A stretch of 64,000 nucleotides of DNA from Clostridium oryzae. GTDB lineage: Bacteria; Bacillota; Clostridia; Clostridiales; Clostridiaceae. Positions 7,516-16,717 of this stretch are shown piece by piece. The stretch lies in assembly GCF_002029235.1 (NCBI RefSeq), contig NZ_MZGV01000001.1:273291-337290 (forward strand). Reading direction: 5' to 3'. A program made the translations under genes and the position numbers. Position 1 is the stretch's first letter; each line of letters opens with the position of its first letter. The notes beneath the pieces were generated by a model. The model was not told where the DNA came from. It ran no database searches and saw nothing but the letters and a program-made list of their open reading frames with translations.

Positions 7516-7707
7516 TTATATTGTGACTTCTAAAATATCACTGCTAAATTGATAAACAACTTCAGCTAAATTTTAAACCGACTGAAAGACTGGTGAAGCT
7601 TCAGTATTTCAGCCAGTTTAAAATTAAACTTACGTACTGTTTATCACAGGTTCGACCCTAGGATCTTTTAGAAGGTAGAATATATTAGAACTTTCGCAAT
7701 TTATATA
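7496..7707. mobile_element. MITE-like inverted-repeat element, family C copy 1
   Basis: The ends are imperfect inverted repeats of about 45 bp: the left begins TATATAATGCGATAAAGTTC (7496-7515) and the right, read in reverse, TATATAAATTGCGAAAGTTC. Further inside, TTCTAAAATATC pairs with GATCTTTTAGAA. The middle holds a second nested hairpin (7571-7625 region, TTTTAAACCGACTGAAAGAC against its near complement), so the whole 212 bp can fold on itself. It shares its arms and a GGTCGAACC core with copies at 20541 and 43247, and lies in the opposite orientation to them. It ends 35 bases before the LuxR-type gene. Confidence 0.65.
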
Positions 7708-7742
7708 ATAATATAAAATATGTTAAGCAAGAAGGTTTTATA

Positions 7743-10223
7743 TTGAGAAAATCAAAAATATTACGAAGAAAGCGTGTAAATGGAATATTATCATCAATTT
7801 ATGACTATTCACTTACGATTGTTGAGGCACCTATTGGATTTGGAAAAACTACAGCTGTTATGGATTTTATTCATTCAGAAAGTAGTCCGTGTTTATTTAT
7901 TGCATTTTATAGAAATTGTGATACATATGAAGAGTTTTGGTGTCAATTTTTAAAGGAAATAAATAAGCTGGATAAGTCTATCGGTATTAAATTGGAAAAG
8001 CTTGGCTTTCCAACAAATGTGTCACAATTAGAAAAAACACTTTTGGCGCTAGATGATATTGATTTTGATAGAAAGACTATTTTAGTGATTGATGATTATC
8101 ATTTGTGCGAAAATCGTAATGTCAATGATTTTATTATGCGAATTGCTGCTGAACAATTGGACAACCTTCATATTGTAATTGTTACTAGAAGTACGATTAA
8201 TATTGATTTTGTGGAAATGCTTTCAAAAGGGATATGCAATGTTATATCACAACAGCAGTTAAAATTTAATAATGATGAAATACATGATTATTGTAAAATG
8301 GTAAACAGTGATATTTTGGAAAATGATATTGAGAAGATTAAAAAATATACGGATGGATGGATATCTTTTATGTATATCGTGCTGCGTGGATTAGATCAAG
8401 GCATACCGGTTGGAATAGATAAAAGCATTGATGAATTGATTGAAAGCACTTTGTTTCAGGTATATGATGAGGAGATTCAAACATTTTTGCTTAAGCTTTC
8501 AATATTAGATACTTTTTCGGAAAAATTAGCATTATATATAACTGAAAATTTAAAAACTCATGAAATTCTTAAAAAACTTCTTAGAGAAAACGCTTTTGTG
8601 TTTTATGATGAAATAAATAAAACGTATAAAATACATAATGTACTTCTTGATTTTCTAAGAATGAGACAGAATTTTAAAAGCAGCGAAATTCAAAGATTAA
8701 ATAGACGTTTGGGTAACTGGTACATGGATAGAAGAGAATTGCTCACTGCTTATTCATATTACTATAAATCTGAGGATTATAATATTATTCTTACACATTT
8801 AAATAATCCAAATAACATCGACAATAATCTTATTGATTTTGATGGGGTTGTTTCAATATTTGAAAACCTGTCTGAGGAAGAGTTATGCAAGTATCCGATA
8901 GCGTACCTTCAGTATATTTTTATGCGAATTTTAAGAGGCAGTAATGAGATTGTTTTGAATTGCATAGAGAAATTAGAAAAATTTCAATACGCATATGAGC
9001 ATATGGAGAGTATTGATTTAAAATATAAAAAGCATATTATTGCTGAAATATTAATTATTAAAAAGTTCACTTGCTTTAACCATTTGGACAAAATTTCTGA
9101 AACTAGTGAGCAGGCTCTAAAGCTGCTGAATGGCGAGCAGTCATATATTATGAAGAGAGAAAATGAATTTACCTTTGGTTCACCACAGCTAATTTATATT
9201 TATTTCAGAGAACAGGGAACTTTTAATAAAATATTGCAGCTTGCTAAGCTGAAATTTCCTAATCACGCAAAGCTTTCAAATGGTTGTGGGACAGGTGCTG
9301 AGTATTTAGCACAGGCTGAATATTCGCTTGAAACAGGTGATTGGGAAATGGCAGAGTTATACAGTACGAAAGCAATCTATAAAGCTAGTACGAAATCTCA
9401 ATACAGTATAATTATTTGTGCAAGGTTTAATCTGATGAGGCTGTATGTACTGCAGAATAAAATAGATCAGGCATTAGCTATGCTGAAACAGCTTGGAGAA
9501 AAAGTTATGCTGCTGAATAATTTTTTAATAAACACTACTTTCGAATTATGCAAAGGTTATTTGTATGCTAACCTTTGTCAGCCAGAAAAAGCACCATATT
9601 GGTTGCAGACAGGAAATGTGGATGCAGCTGACTTATTTTATCAGGGAGTAGCATTTAATTATATCGTTTATGGAAAAACCATAATGGCAGCTAAAAATTA
9701 TATAAAGCTTGAGATTGAGAGTGAAAGCTTTGTTGAGTATTTTTCAATTTATAACAATCAATTAGGATTTATTCATAATGCTATTTTTGATTCTGTAGCT
9801 AAATTTAACCTTTATGGTATGGAGATAGGAAAACCAGTTCTTGAAAGAATTTTAAAGCAAGGACAAGCTGATGATATTATAATGCCATTTGTTGAAGATT
9901 ATATGTATATAGAAAAAATGATAATAGATGTAGTTGCACAGGAAAATCCGAATAATAAATATATCAAGCGTATTATTAAATACGGAAGGCAATATGTCAA
10001 GAGTATTAGCAGTATAAATAGTCATAGGGCAAAACTATCTCCAAGGGAAATAGAGGTTCTTTCACTTGTAGCAGAAGGACTGAATAGAGGTGAGATTGCA
10101 TCACGACTTGTTTTGTCACAAAGCACAGTGAAGAAGCATTTACAGAATATATATAGCAAACTAGATGCAAATGGGAAAATAGAAGCTATAAGAATAGCAC
10201 GAAAGTATGATTTATTAAAATAA
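7743..10223 (+). CDS. MalT/LAL-type LuxR-family ATP-dependent transcriptional regulator
   Basis: The 826-residue protein has a Walker A motif near the N-terminus (GFGKTT, residues 32-37) and a Walker B-like 'TILVIDDYH', followed by the winged-helix part of a STAND NTPase. A long helical TPR-like sensor region covers about 330-740, and a C-terminal LuxR helix-turn-helix lies at about 763-822 ('LSPREIEVLSLVAEGLNR', 'STVKKHLQNIYSKL'). This is the layout of MalT, which binds an inducer and ATP, oligomerises and activates promoters. It starts with TTG, supported by AGAAGG seven bases upstream. The gene immediately downstream, a secreted protein, has a palindrome over its -35 region and is the best candidate target. 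Confidence 0.88.
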   Translation: MRKSKILRRKRVNGILSSIYDYSLTIVEAPIGFGKTTAVMDFIHSESSPCLFIAFYRNCDTYEEFWCQFLKEINKLDKSIGIKLEKLGFPTNVSQLEKTLLALDDIDFDRKTILVIDDYHLCENRNVNDFIMRIAAEQLDNLHIVIVTRSTINIDFVEMLSKGICNVISQQQLKFNNDEIHDYCKMVNSDILENDIEKIKKYTDGWISFMYIVLRGLDQGIPVGIDKSIDELIESTLFQVYDEEIQTFLLKLSILDTFSEKLALYITENLKTHEILKKLLRENAFVFYDEINKTYKIHNVLLDFLRMRQNFKSSEIQRLNRRLGNWYMDRRELLTAYSYYYKSEDYNIILTHLNNPNNIDNNLIDFDGVVSIFENLSEEELCKYPIAYLQYIFMRILRGSNEIVLNCIEKLEKFQYAYEHMESIDLKYKKHIIAEILIIKKFTCFNHLDKISETSEQALKLLNGEQSYIMKRENEFTFGSPQLIYIYFREQGTFNKILQLAKLKFPNHAKLSNGCGTGAEYLAQAEYSLETGDWEMAELYSTKAIYKASTKSQYSIIICARFNLMRLYVLQNKIDQALAMLKQLGEKVMLLNNFLINTTFELCKGYLYANLCQPEKAPYWLQTGNVDAADLFYQGVAFNYIVYGKTIMAAKNYIKLEIESESFVEYFSIYNNQLGFIHNAIFDSVAKFNLYGMEIGKPVLERILKQGQADDIIMPFVEDYMYIEKMIIDVVAQENPNNKYIKRIIKYGRQYVKSISSINSHRAKLSPREIEVLSLVAEGLNRGEIASRLVLSQSTVKKHLQNIYSKLDANGKIEAIRIARKYDLLK

Positions 10224-10224
10224 G

Positions 10225-10270
10225 ATACTCCATATGGAGTATGTACACAAAAAAGACTGCTTGTTATAAT
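10225..10270 (+). promoter_or_regulatory. Promoter of the surface-protein gene with an 18-bp palindrome
   Basis: ATACTCCATATGGAGTAT (10225-10242) is a perfect palindrome ending at the first base of a weak -35 box TGTACA (10242-10247). A 17-bp spacer then leads to a consensus -10 TATAAT (10265-10270). A weak -35 with an adjacent dyad is the geometry of an activator-dependent promoter. The natural candidate for the activator is the LuxR-type protein encoded directly upstream. Confidence 0.65.
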
Positions 10271-10322
10271 GATTTGTAAAAGATTTATTCTTGGCAAATA
10301 TGTAATAAAAAGGTGGTCACCT

Positions 10323-12236
10323 ATGAGAAATATTAAAAAACGTTTTAATATAGTAGTTGTTGTGTTTTTTACAATATTTACAGTGCTAAATGGAATTTCA
10401 CCTAAGGCTGCTGTTAATAATAAAGCAGCAAAACGGGATATTCATATTGCAATCAGCTGCGTCTTAACGGCAGAACAAGAAGTAAAAACATCTGATTTTA
10501 ATACAAGTACTGCTCTTAAGCAGTATAATAATGCTGTGAAATCAGTAAAAAAGATAAAGAAATATGGGAAAAAGTATCATGCTGTTTATAAAAGTTTGAA
10601 TAAAAGACTGAACAATGTGAAATTAAGAATAGAAGAAAAAATACAGAAAGATAAGGAGAACAGTGGACCAGTAGCAGTTTTGGAGACAACTAATATTTCG
10701 AAAAGCGGTTCGGTAGTTTCAAAGGTTGATTTCAAGAAGGATTTGTACATAAAAGCAGATGATGTTACTTTGAATAATGTAGAAGTGGAAGGTACTATAT
10801 TTATTGATCCTGGCAAAAACGGAACAGTAGTTTTAAATAATGTATCTGCAGGAGATATAAAAATTTTATCAGGTGGAGAAAATGGAATCCATTTGAACGG
10901 AACATCAGCAGGAACGCTTGAAATATGTACGGATCAGGAAGCAACAGAGGGAAGTGCTACTTTAAGAATCACTGCTGATGTGAATACATCGATTGGACAT
11001 ACTACAGTAACCTCCAATGCTATCATTGATTCAACAGGACGTATTGGAACGATTGAAGTGAATGAGGGGGCAAATAGAGTACCTCCAGTTGTAACTTTAA
11101 TAGGTACATTCACAGATACAGTTATCGTTAATACAAGTGCAACTATAGCGACTGACAATGGAGATAATGCTCAGACTACTCAGGTGGCATGTTTAAAAAT
11201 CGCAGCAAATCAAAATGACGTTGTTAATGTATCTGGTAAAATAGATGAGATACAGATAACAGGTTTTTCTGATTTGACAATTGGAGATGGAGCCGTGATT
11301 GGAGCAATAAGTGCTTCAGTTCCAATTACAGTAAAAGTTGCTCAGACTGCAGTGATTTCTCAGATTGTAGATGGATTAACAGATGGATTTTATTATGATT
11401 CAACGATTGATTTTATAATTCCATCTGCACCAAGTGACAACAACTATAATCCGCCACCTGCATCTCAAGCAGTTTCAGCGGTTGCATTAAATAAAGCCTC
11501 TGATAATTTAATTGTAGGAGATACAGATACTCTGACAGCAACTGTAAGTCCGGCTGCTGCAACAAATAAGAATGTATCATGGAGTTCAAGTGATACGAGT
11601 ATTGTCAATGTAGATGCTGCTGGAAAAATAACTGCTGTGGGAGCAGGAACAGCAAAAATAACCTGTACAACAGCAGATGGCGGTAAGACAGCCTGCTGCA
11701 GTATAACGGTAAATGATCCTGTTCCAGTAACTTCAGTATCTCTAGATAAAACTTTTGATGCACTTGTGTGTACAGCAAATTTTAAGGAAACAGATACTCT
11801 TAAAGCAACAATTAGCCCCAGCAATGCAACAGATCAAAAAGTATTGTGGAGTTCAAGTAATCCAAATATAATCAGTGTTGATAACAATGGTAAAGTGACA
11901 GCTGTAAGTGGAGGAAATGCGAAAATAACCTGTACAACAGAAGATGGTGTTAAAACGGCATCCTGTATAGTTACTGCAACAAAATCTGGAGGAGTTATAA
12001 ACGTATCTAAGGGTACTACATATAATCTCGAAGAAAATCTTGATATGGGAAATCTGATACGTCAAAAATTGATATGGGAAGTAGTTTCATATCCAAATTT
12101 TGTGAGCGTAACTCAGGATGGTAAAATAACAGCAGGAAACGTAGAGGGAGCTACACAAATAAATTGTTATTATGAGGATGATACAAGAAGTCCTAAAACT
12201 CCAATTTTCATTTATTTAATACAAGTAACAGACTAA
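10323..12236 (+). CDS. Secreted protein with beta-rich repeats and C-terminal bacterial Ig-like (Big_2) domains
   Basis: I start at ATG 10323 (637 residues) because AAGGTGG lies just upstream and the following residues form a signal peptide: basic 'MRNIKKRF', then a hydrophobic stretch, then 'SPKAA'. An ATG at 10269 lies on the -10 box. After a lysine-rich helical segment (about 40-110) comes a beta-strand-rich region with N/G/T turns (about 120-370), compatible with a short beta-helix. Two clear Big_2 domains follow, with hallmarks 'VSWSSSDTSIVNVDAAGKIT' and 'LWSSSNPNIISVDNNGKVT', and then a third, diverged one. No LPXTG, SLH or choline-binding anchor is visible, so surface attachment is uncertain. 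Confidence 0.8.
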   Translation: MRNIKKRFNIVVVVFFTIFTVLNGISPKAAVNNKAAKRDIHIAISCVLTAEQEVKTSDFNTSTALKQYNNAVKSVKKIKKYGKKYHAVYKSLNKRLNNVKLRIEEKIQKDKENSGPVAVLETTNISKSGSVVSKVDFKKDLYIKADDVTLNNVEVEGTIFIDPGKNGTVVLNNVSAGDIKILSGGENGIHLNGTSAGTLEICTDQEATEGSATLRITADVNTSIGHTTVTSNAIIDSTGRIGTIEVNEGANRVPPVVTLIGTFTDTVIVNTSATIATDNGDNAQTTQVACLKIAANQNDVVNVSGKIDEIQITGFSDLTIGDGAVIGAISASVPITVKVAQTAVISQIVDGLTDGFYYDSTIDFIIPSAPSDNNYNPPPASQAVSAVALNKASDNLIVGDTDTLTATVSPAAATNKNVSWSSSDTSIVNVDAAGKITAVGAGTAKITCTTADGGKTACCSITVNDPVPVTSVSLDKTFDALVCTANFKETDTLKATISPSNATDQKVLWSSSNPNIISVDNNGKVTAVSGGNAKITCTTEDGVKTASCIVTATKSGGVINVSKGTTYNLEENLDMGNLIRQKLIWEVVSYPNFVSVTQDGKITAGNVEGATQINCYYEDDTRSPKTPIFIYLIQVTD

Positions 12237-12262
12237 GCATTAATATAGATTTTGTAATATAG

Positions 12263-12297
12263 TAACGGCCAATCTAACGAATGGCCGTTAATTTTTT
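12263..12297 (+). terminator. Rho-independent terminator of the surface-protein gene
   Basis: TAACGGCCA (12263-12271) pairs with TGGCCGTTA (12282-12290) across a 10-base loop and is followed by ATTTTTT. It lies 27 bases after the stop codon. Confidence 0.9.
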
Positions 12298-12301
12298 AGT
12301 C

Positions 12302-12360
12302 TCTAGGAATTTATGCTTTTTGCCAATTATTGATAGCTTTTGGATAATGTTAAGATATAC
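12302..12360 (+). repeat. Dispersed post-terminator repeat, family B copy 1
   Basis: The segment begins TCTAGGAATTTATGCTTTTT and continues GCCAATTATTGATAGC. The same sequence, diverged, occurs at 32021, 36569 and 57524. Like two of the others it begins within a few bases of the T-tract of a rho-independent terminator. No reading frame is conserved between copies. Confidence 0.65.
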
Positions 12361-12395
12361 TTTCTTTGTCTTAATCAGTTAAGATTTATTCGTAA

Positions 12396-12418
12396 AGAAA
12401 TATCATTTCTGCTATACT
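12396..12418 (+). promoter_or_regulatory. Probable promoter region of the AraC-GyrI gene with a small dyad
   Basis: A good -10 box TATACT (12413-12418) is preceded by the dyad AGAAAT-ATC-ATTTCT (12396-12410). No convincing -35 hexamer lies at the right distance, which fits a promoter needing an activator. AraC/GyrI-type regulators are often autoregulated; whether this dyad is its site is inference. Confidence 0.4.
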
Positions 12419-12446
12419 GGGGGTAACAGGAACAGGAGGGAGTCAT

Positions 12447-13376
12447 ATGCCAGATCAGAAGTGTCAGGAAGAGTACCTACGAAGAATTCATAAAGTGCAG
12501 GATTACATAGAGTATCATTTAGGGCAGTCCCTGTCTATCGAGGAACTTTCCAATGCCGCGGGGTTTTCTAAATATCATTTCAGCCGTATTTTTCAGGGAA
12601 TGTTACATGAGCCATTAGCCCATTATGTGAATCGGATTCGAATGGAGAGGGCACTGTTTCTGCTGGCACATCGAGCAGACAAAAATATGACGGACATTGC
12701 CTATGAACTTGGGCTTTCAGATTCAGCTGTATTTTCCCGGGCCTTTAAGAATTACTATGGTGTCAGTCCAAGAGAATATCGGAAGGAATATAGCAAGAAT
12801 TGCAAAGATTCTTTTTTATTGTCTGAGTACAATAAGAACACAGCAAAGAAAGAATGGGCAGGCAATCCGTTTCCTGTTACCGCGCAGATTACCATTGTAA
12901 AACTAGAGGAGAAACAGGTTGCTTATGTGAGACATACAGGTACCTATGAGACCTTAGCAAAAGAGTACGGGGGTCTGATGCAGACGCTATTTGCTTATGC
13001 AAAGAAGCAGCATCTTCTTGTAGAGGGTCAGAACTGGCCGCTTGCCATATATCATGACAATCCGGAATTCGGAGAGGAGAGCCAGTTCCGTACAAGCCTC
13101 TGTCTGACGGTGCCGGAGGATATCCCAGTTCAGGAAGACGGAATCCTTGGAAGGATGAAGTTAGAAGGCGGTTTGTATGCAGTGGGACATTTTCGTATTC
13201 AGCAGGAACAGTATAGCGATATTTGGAATTATATGTATCAGAAGTGGCTTACGGACAGTGGTTATGTTCCGAGAAACTCCTACCCATTTGAAGTGTATCG
13301 CAACAATCCACATGCCAATGAGAGTCATATCCATGAGGTGGATATCTACGTTCCTATTGAGCCCATTCATTTCTAA
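12447..13376 (+). CDS. AraC-family regulator with C-terminal GyrI-like effector domain
   Basis: The 309-residue protein carries the AraC double helix-turn-helix at the N-terminus (about 10-110: 'SIEELSNAAGFSKYHFSRIF' and, second motif, 'MTDIAYELGLSDSAVFSRAF'). A GyrI/BmrR-like small-molecule-binding domain covers about 145-305 ('ITIVKLEEKQVAYVRHTGTY', a typical start). This Rob-like order is common in regulators of drug-resistance genes; the GyrI fold binds hydrophobic or cationic compounds. GGAGGGAG precedes the ATG. The short UvrA-like gene follows after 30 bases, so this is probably its activator. Base composition is visibly richer in G+C than the flanks. Confidence 0.87.
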   Translation: MPDQKCQEEYLRRIHKVQDYIEYHLGQSLSIEELSNAAGFSKYHFSRIFQGMLHEPLAHYVNRIRMERALFLLAHRADKNMTDIAYELGLSDSAVFSRAFKNYYGVSPREYRKEYSKNCKDSFLLSEYNKNTAKKEWAGNPFPVTAQITIVKLEEKQVAYVRHTGTYETLAKEYGGLMQTLFAYAKKQHLLVEGQNWPLAIYHDNPEFGEESQFRTSLCLTVPEDIPVQEDGILGRMKLEGGLYAVGHFRIQQEQYSDIWNYMYQKWLTDSGYVPRNSYPFEVYRNNPHANESHIHEVDIYVPIEPIHF

Positions 13377-13406
13377 CATGCTGCAAATCGATTCAGAGGT
13401 GAGCAT

Positions 13407-15695
13407 ATGGAAGAAATCAAGATTAAAGGAGCACGAATCCACAATCTGAAAAATATCAATCTAACAATTCCCAAACATCAACTGGTGGTCATTACTGGTA
13501 TTAGTGGCTCCGGTAAATCCAGTCTTGCATTTGATATTCTGTTTGAAGAAGGTAAGAACCAGTATCTACGGTCTATTGGCATTCTGGCAGGGCTTGATAA
13601 TGAGGACCGATTCGATATGATGGAAGGCATTGGCCCAACGGTGGCGGTGCGTCAAAATACTATAAGGCAGAGCAACCCACGTTCTACAGTTGGTACAAAG
13701 ACTGGAATTCTAAATCAGCTAGCTCTCATTTTTACCAGTGATGGAAAAACCTTAGATGAGCATAGAACACATCTCTCCCCAAGTTACTTTCTTTATACAA
13801 CGGCTGAAGGCACCTGTATTAGCTGTCAGGGTAGAGGTTCTTATTATGATATCAATCTAGAACAGCTAATTCCAGATAACACAACAACTCTTTTAGAAGT
13901 CTATGAGGGTCTTAAGGTAACCACTGGTTTCTTACGGATTCTAAAGAAGAAATACTGTATGTATTTTGATATCCCATTCTGGCAGCTTCCAGAAGATATT
14001 CAAGACGAAGTGGTTTATGGAACATACCAAAATGGGAAACAAAGCTACTGTCTGGAGCGGATACTAAGAAATGCTTATGAAAAAGGTGAGGATGTTGAGG
14101 AAGTCTATGTGAAGACCATCTGTCCAGACTGTCATGGTGAAAGGGTCAGTGATGATGCAAGAGAAGTCTTTTTTTATGGAAAACGGATTGGTGAACTGGG
14201 ACAGATGACACTTACAGGTCTCCTTGATTATCTGGATGGAATACCTGAGGAAGAACTTTCTCAGTTTAGTAAGAATGTATTGAAAAATGTGAGGCAGAAA
14301 TTAAAGCAGCTGATCCAGTTTCGCTTGGGACATCTGACTCTTTACCGTGAGATGTCATCCTTAAGTGGTGGCGAGGTACAGCGCATCTTTCTCCATCTCC
14401 ATCTAGAGTCAAGACTGGATTCCTTGATTTATATCTTTGATGAACCCATGGCAGGATTGCATCCGTTTGAGAAGCAAAGCATGATTGAAGCGGTAAAGAA
14501 ATTAAGAGACCTTGGCAATACAGTGATCGTGGTGGAGCATGATAAGGAGATGATTAGTCAGGCTGATCATATAATAGAGATTGGTCCGAAAGCAGGTGTA
14601 GAAGGTGGAACAGTGGTCTATCAGGGTGATTATGCGGGTTATGTGAAAGCAGATACGCTGCTTAGTCAATATCTTTCAGGTAAATGTACTATGCCAGAAC
14701 GTGAGGGCAGAACAGATACATTTCATAAGGAAGATTGTCTAATACTGAAACATGCCAATACCAATTATTTAAAGGACGTTACAGTAGCATTTCCACTTCA
14801 TGTTATGGTTGGGATTGCAGGATTATCAGGGAGTGGCAAGAGTTCTTTGATAGAGGACACTTTATTGAAACGTCTTGTAAGTAACCAGAAATATGGACAT
14901 GCAACTGGTATTTCTGGTGTAGAAAGGATATGCAGCTTCACCAAGATATCACAGGAACCCATTGGAAAAAGTGCCACTTCTACACCTGCCTCTTATATAG
15001 GAATCTGGGATAAAATCCGTGAGCTTTTTTCAAAACAACCAGAAGCAAAAATAAGAAACATGGATGCTGGATATTTTTCGTTTCATTCAAAAGGAGCATG
15101 TCCGGACTGCGGAGGCAGTGGCTATGAAAGAATCTTTCTGACCTCAGATTTTTCTGTCGATAAGCTCTGTCCAACGTGTCATGGCAAGCGGTTTCAGGAA
15201 GAAAGTCTTTTGGTAGCATATAACGGAAAAACAATTACTGATGTGTTAGAGATGAGTATTGCCCAAGCTGTTTTCTTTTTTGCAGATCAAATCAGCATTG
15301 TAAAACCGCTGCGTATCTTAGAGCAGATGGGCATGGGGTATTTAACACTTGGTCAGCCAACTTCTTCATTAAGTGGCGGTGAGGCACAGAGAGTCAAGCT
15401 TGCCAAAGAACTGGGGAAGCAGCGAGGTGGCAATATGCTTTATGTGCTGGATGAACCAACAACCGGACTTAGCCTGTATGATACGGCATTATTATTAAAG
15501 CTATTAGATCAGCTGGTTGCTGGTGGTAATTCGGTGATTGTTATTGAACACAATGTAGAGGTTTTAAAAAGCTGTGATTATATCATTGAACTTGGCCCGG
15601 AAGGTGGGGACAAGGGCGGTGAGATTATTGCCAAAGGAACACTAGGACAGCTGAGAGATAATCCGAATTCCAAGACAGGGAGGTATCTTATATGA
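13407..15695 (+). CDS. Short UvrA-like ABC protein (UvrA2 / drug-resistance subtype)
   Basis: The 762-residue protein has two ABC ATPase modules: Walker A at about 31-38 (GISGSGKSS) and about 471-479 (GLSGSGKSS), and signatures 'LSGGEVQR' and 'LSGGEAQR'. CxxC zinc-finger pairs typical of UvrA are present ('CISCQGRG', 'CPDCHGER', 'CPDCGGSG', 'CPTCHGKR'). Housekeeping UvrA is about 940 residues; the shortfall here corresponds to the UvrB-binding and insertion regions, as in UvrA2 proteins linked to tolerance of DNA-binding drugs. It is therefore probably not the main excision-repair UvrA. GAGGTGAG precedes the ATG. The stop overlaps the next gene (ATGATG at 15692). Confidence 0.85.
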   Translation: MEEIKIKGARIHNLKNINLTIPKHQLVVITGISGSGKSSLAFDILFEEGKNQYLRSIGILAGLDNEDRFDMMEGIGPTVAVRQNTIRQSNPRSTVGTKTGILNQLALIFTSDGKTLDEHRTHLSPSYFLYTTAEGTCISCQGRGSYYDINLEQLIPDNTTTLLEVYEGLKVTTGFLRILKKKYCMYFDIPFWQLPEDIQDEVVYGTYQNGKQSYCLERILRNAYEKGEDVEEVYVKTICPDCHGERVSDDAREVFFYGKRIGELGQMTLTGLLDYLDGIPEEELSQFSKNVLKNVRQKLKQLIQFRLGHLTLYREMSSLSGGEVQRIFLHLHLESRLDSLIYIFDEPMAGLHPFEKQSMIEAVKKLRDLGNTVIVVEHDKEMISQADHIIEIGPKAGVEGGTVVYQGDYAGYVKADTLLSQYLSGKCTMPEREGRTDTFHKEDCLILKHANTNYLKDVTVAFPLHVMVGIAGLSGSGKSSLIEDTLLKRLVSNQKYGHATGISGVERICSFTKISQEPIGKSATSTPASYIGIWDKIRELFSKQPEAKIRNMDAGYFSFHSKGACPDCGGSGYERIFLTSDFSVDKLCPTCHGKRFQEESLLVAYNGKTITDVLEMSIAQAVFFFADQISIVKPLRILEQMGMGYLTLGQPTSSLSGGEAQRVKLAKELGKQRGGNMLYVLDEPTTGLSLYDTALLLKLLDQLVAGGNSVIVIEHNVEVLKSCDYIIELGPEGGDKGGEIIAKGTLGQLRDNPNSKTGRYLI

Positions 15696-16672
15696 TGTTA
15701 AAAACAAAGATGGAAAAGATAATAAATAGCAGCTATAGCAATATTGGGGCAATATTAGTACTGAAAAATGGTAAAACACTATATGAAAACTATTTTAACG
15801 AATGTACTGTTACTAGCACTTTCCATGTTTTTTCAGTTACAAAAAGTATTATTTCTATATTGCTTGGTATTGCCATTGATAAAGGATATGTCAAAAGTAT
15901 CAACCAGAAAGTATTAGATTTTTTCCCTGATTATGCAGTTAAAAGAGGAGAAAAAACGATACAGAAAGTTACACTTAAGGATATGCTAACAATGACAGCT
16001 CCGTATAAATATAAGTCAGAACCCTACACAGAATATTTTGCAAGCGATAACTGGGTAAATAGTGCGCTTGATTTACTAGGAGGCAATGGAAAAATAGGAG
16101 AATTTAGATACACTCCTGTTATAGGACCAGATATTTTGTCTGGTATTCTTGTAAAAACAACTGGACAATCCGTGCTTGATTTTGCAACAGAATATTTATT
16201 CTCACTATTGGGCATTAATGTTGAAGGTAATGTGGTTTTTCATAATAAGGAAGAACAGCTTACCTGGTATAAAGAGAAAAATGTCAGAGGCTGGGTTGCT
16301 GACAGGGCTGGAGTAAATACAGCAGGCTGGGGGCTTAATCTGACTCCTGCGGCTATGGCAAAGATAGGTCAATTATACTTAGATGAAGGAGTATGGAAGG
16401 GTGAACAAATTATTTCGTCTGATTGGATAAATGAGAGTACAAAGGAACACAGCAGATGTAACCAGTGGAAGCTGTCGTATGGCTATCTGTGGTGGATTAT
16501 TGATGAGAAAGAACATGCTTATGCAGCTATGGGAGATGGCGGGAATGTGATCTATGTCAATACAAAGAAAAAAATAGTAGTTGCTATTGCTTCTTTTTTT
16601 ATGCCGCATGCTAAGGATAGATTAAAGCTTATTAAAGAGTATATTGAACCAATGTTTGAGAATTGTGTATAG
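15692..16672 (+). CDS. Serine hydrolase, beta-lactamase / 6-aminohexanoate-dimer-hydrolase type
   Basis: The 326-residue protein lacks a signal peptide and belongs to the class C beta-lactamase-related hydrolases. The SxxK motif is 'FSVTKSI' with Ser48 and Lys51. A tyrosine in 'FRYTPVIGPDILSG' is at the usual Y-x-x/N position, and 'MGDGGNVIYVN' near the C-terminus resembles the KTG-equivalent strand (here GDGG). Members are esterases, amidases or DD-peptidase relatives; the substrate is not predictable. The ATG overlaps the UvrA-like stop and has GGGAGG eight bases upstream, so the two are cotranscribed. Base composition drops back toward the window average here. Confidence 0.78.
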   Translation: MMLKTKMEKIINSSYSNIGAILVLKNGKTLYENYFNECTVTSTFHVFSVTKSIISILLGIAIDKGYVKSINQKVLDFFPDYAVKRGEKTIQKVTLKDMLTMTAPYKYKSEPYTEYFASDNWVNSALDLLGGNGKIGEFRYTPVIGPDILSGILVKTTGQSVLDFATEYLFSLLGINVEGNVVFHNKEEQLTWYKEKNVRGWVADRAGVNTAGWGLNLTPAAMAKIGQLYLDEGVWKGEQIISSDWINESTKEHSRCNQWKLSYGYLWWIIDEKEHAYAAMGDGGNVIYVNTKKKIVVAIASFFMPHAKDRLKLIKEYIEPMFENCV

Positions 16673-16717
16673 TGAATCCGAATTTTATCCGAGAGATTAT
16701 GAGAATACTAATTAATC

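Noticed and set aside
7649..7665. GGTTCGACC looked like the T-arm of a tRNA gene
   Set aside because: No acceptor stem, D-arm or anticodon arm can be built around it; it is the core of a repeated element.
10269..10322. Upstream ATG of the surface-protein frame as the true start
   Set aside because: It overlaps the -10 box and would place 18 extra residues before a standard signal peptide; ATG 10323 has a proper ribosome site.
11465..11824. 119-codon minus-strand frame opposite the Ig-like domains
   Set aside because: It is the mirror of a repetitive T/V/A-rich coding region, has no ribosome binding site, and the plus-strand protein has clear domains.
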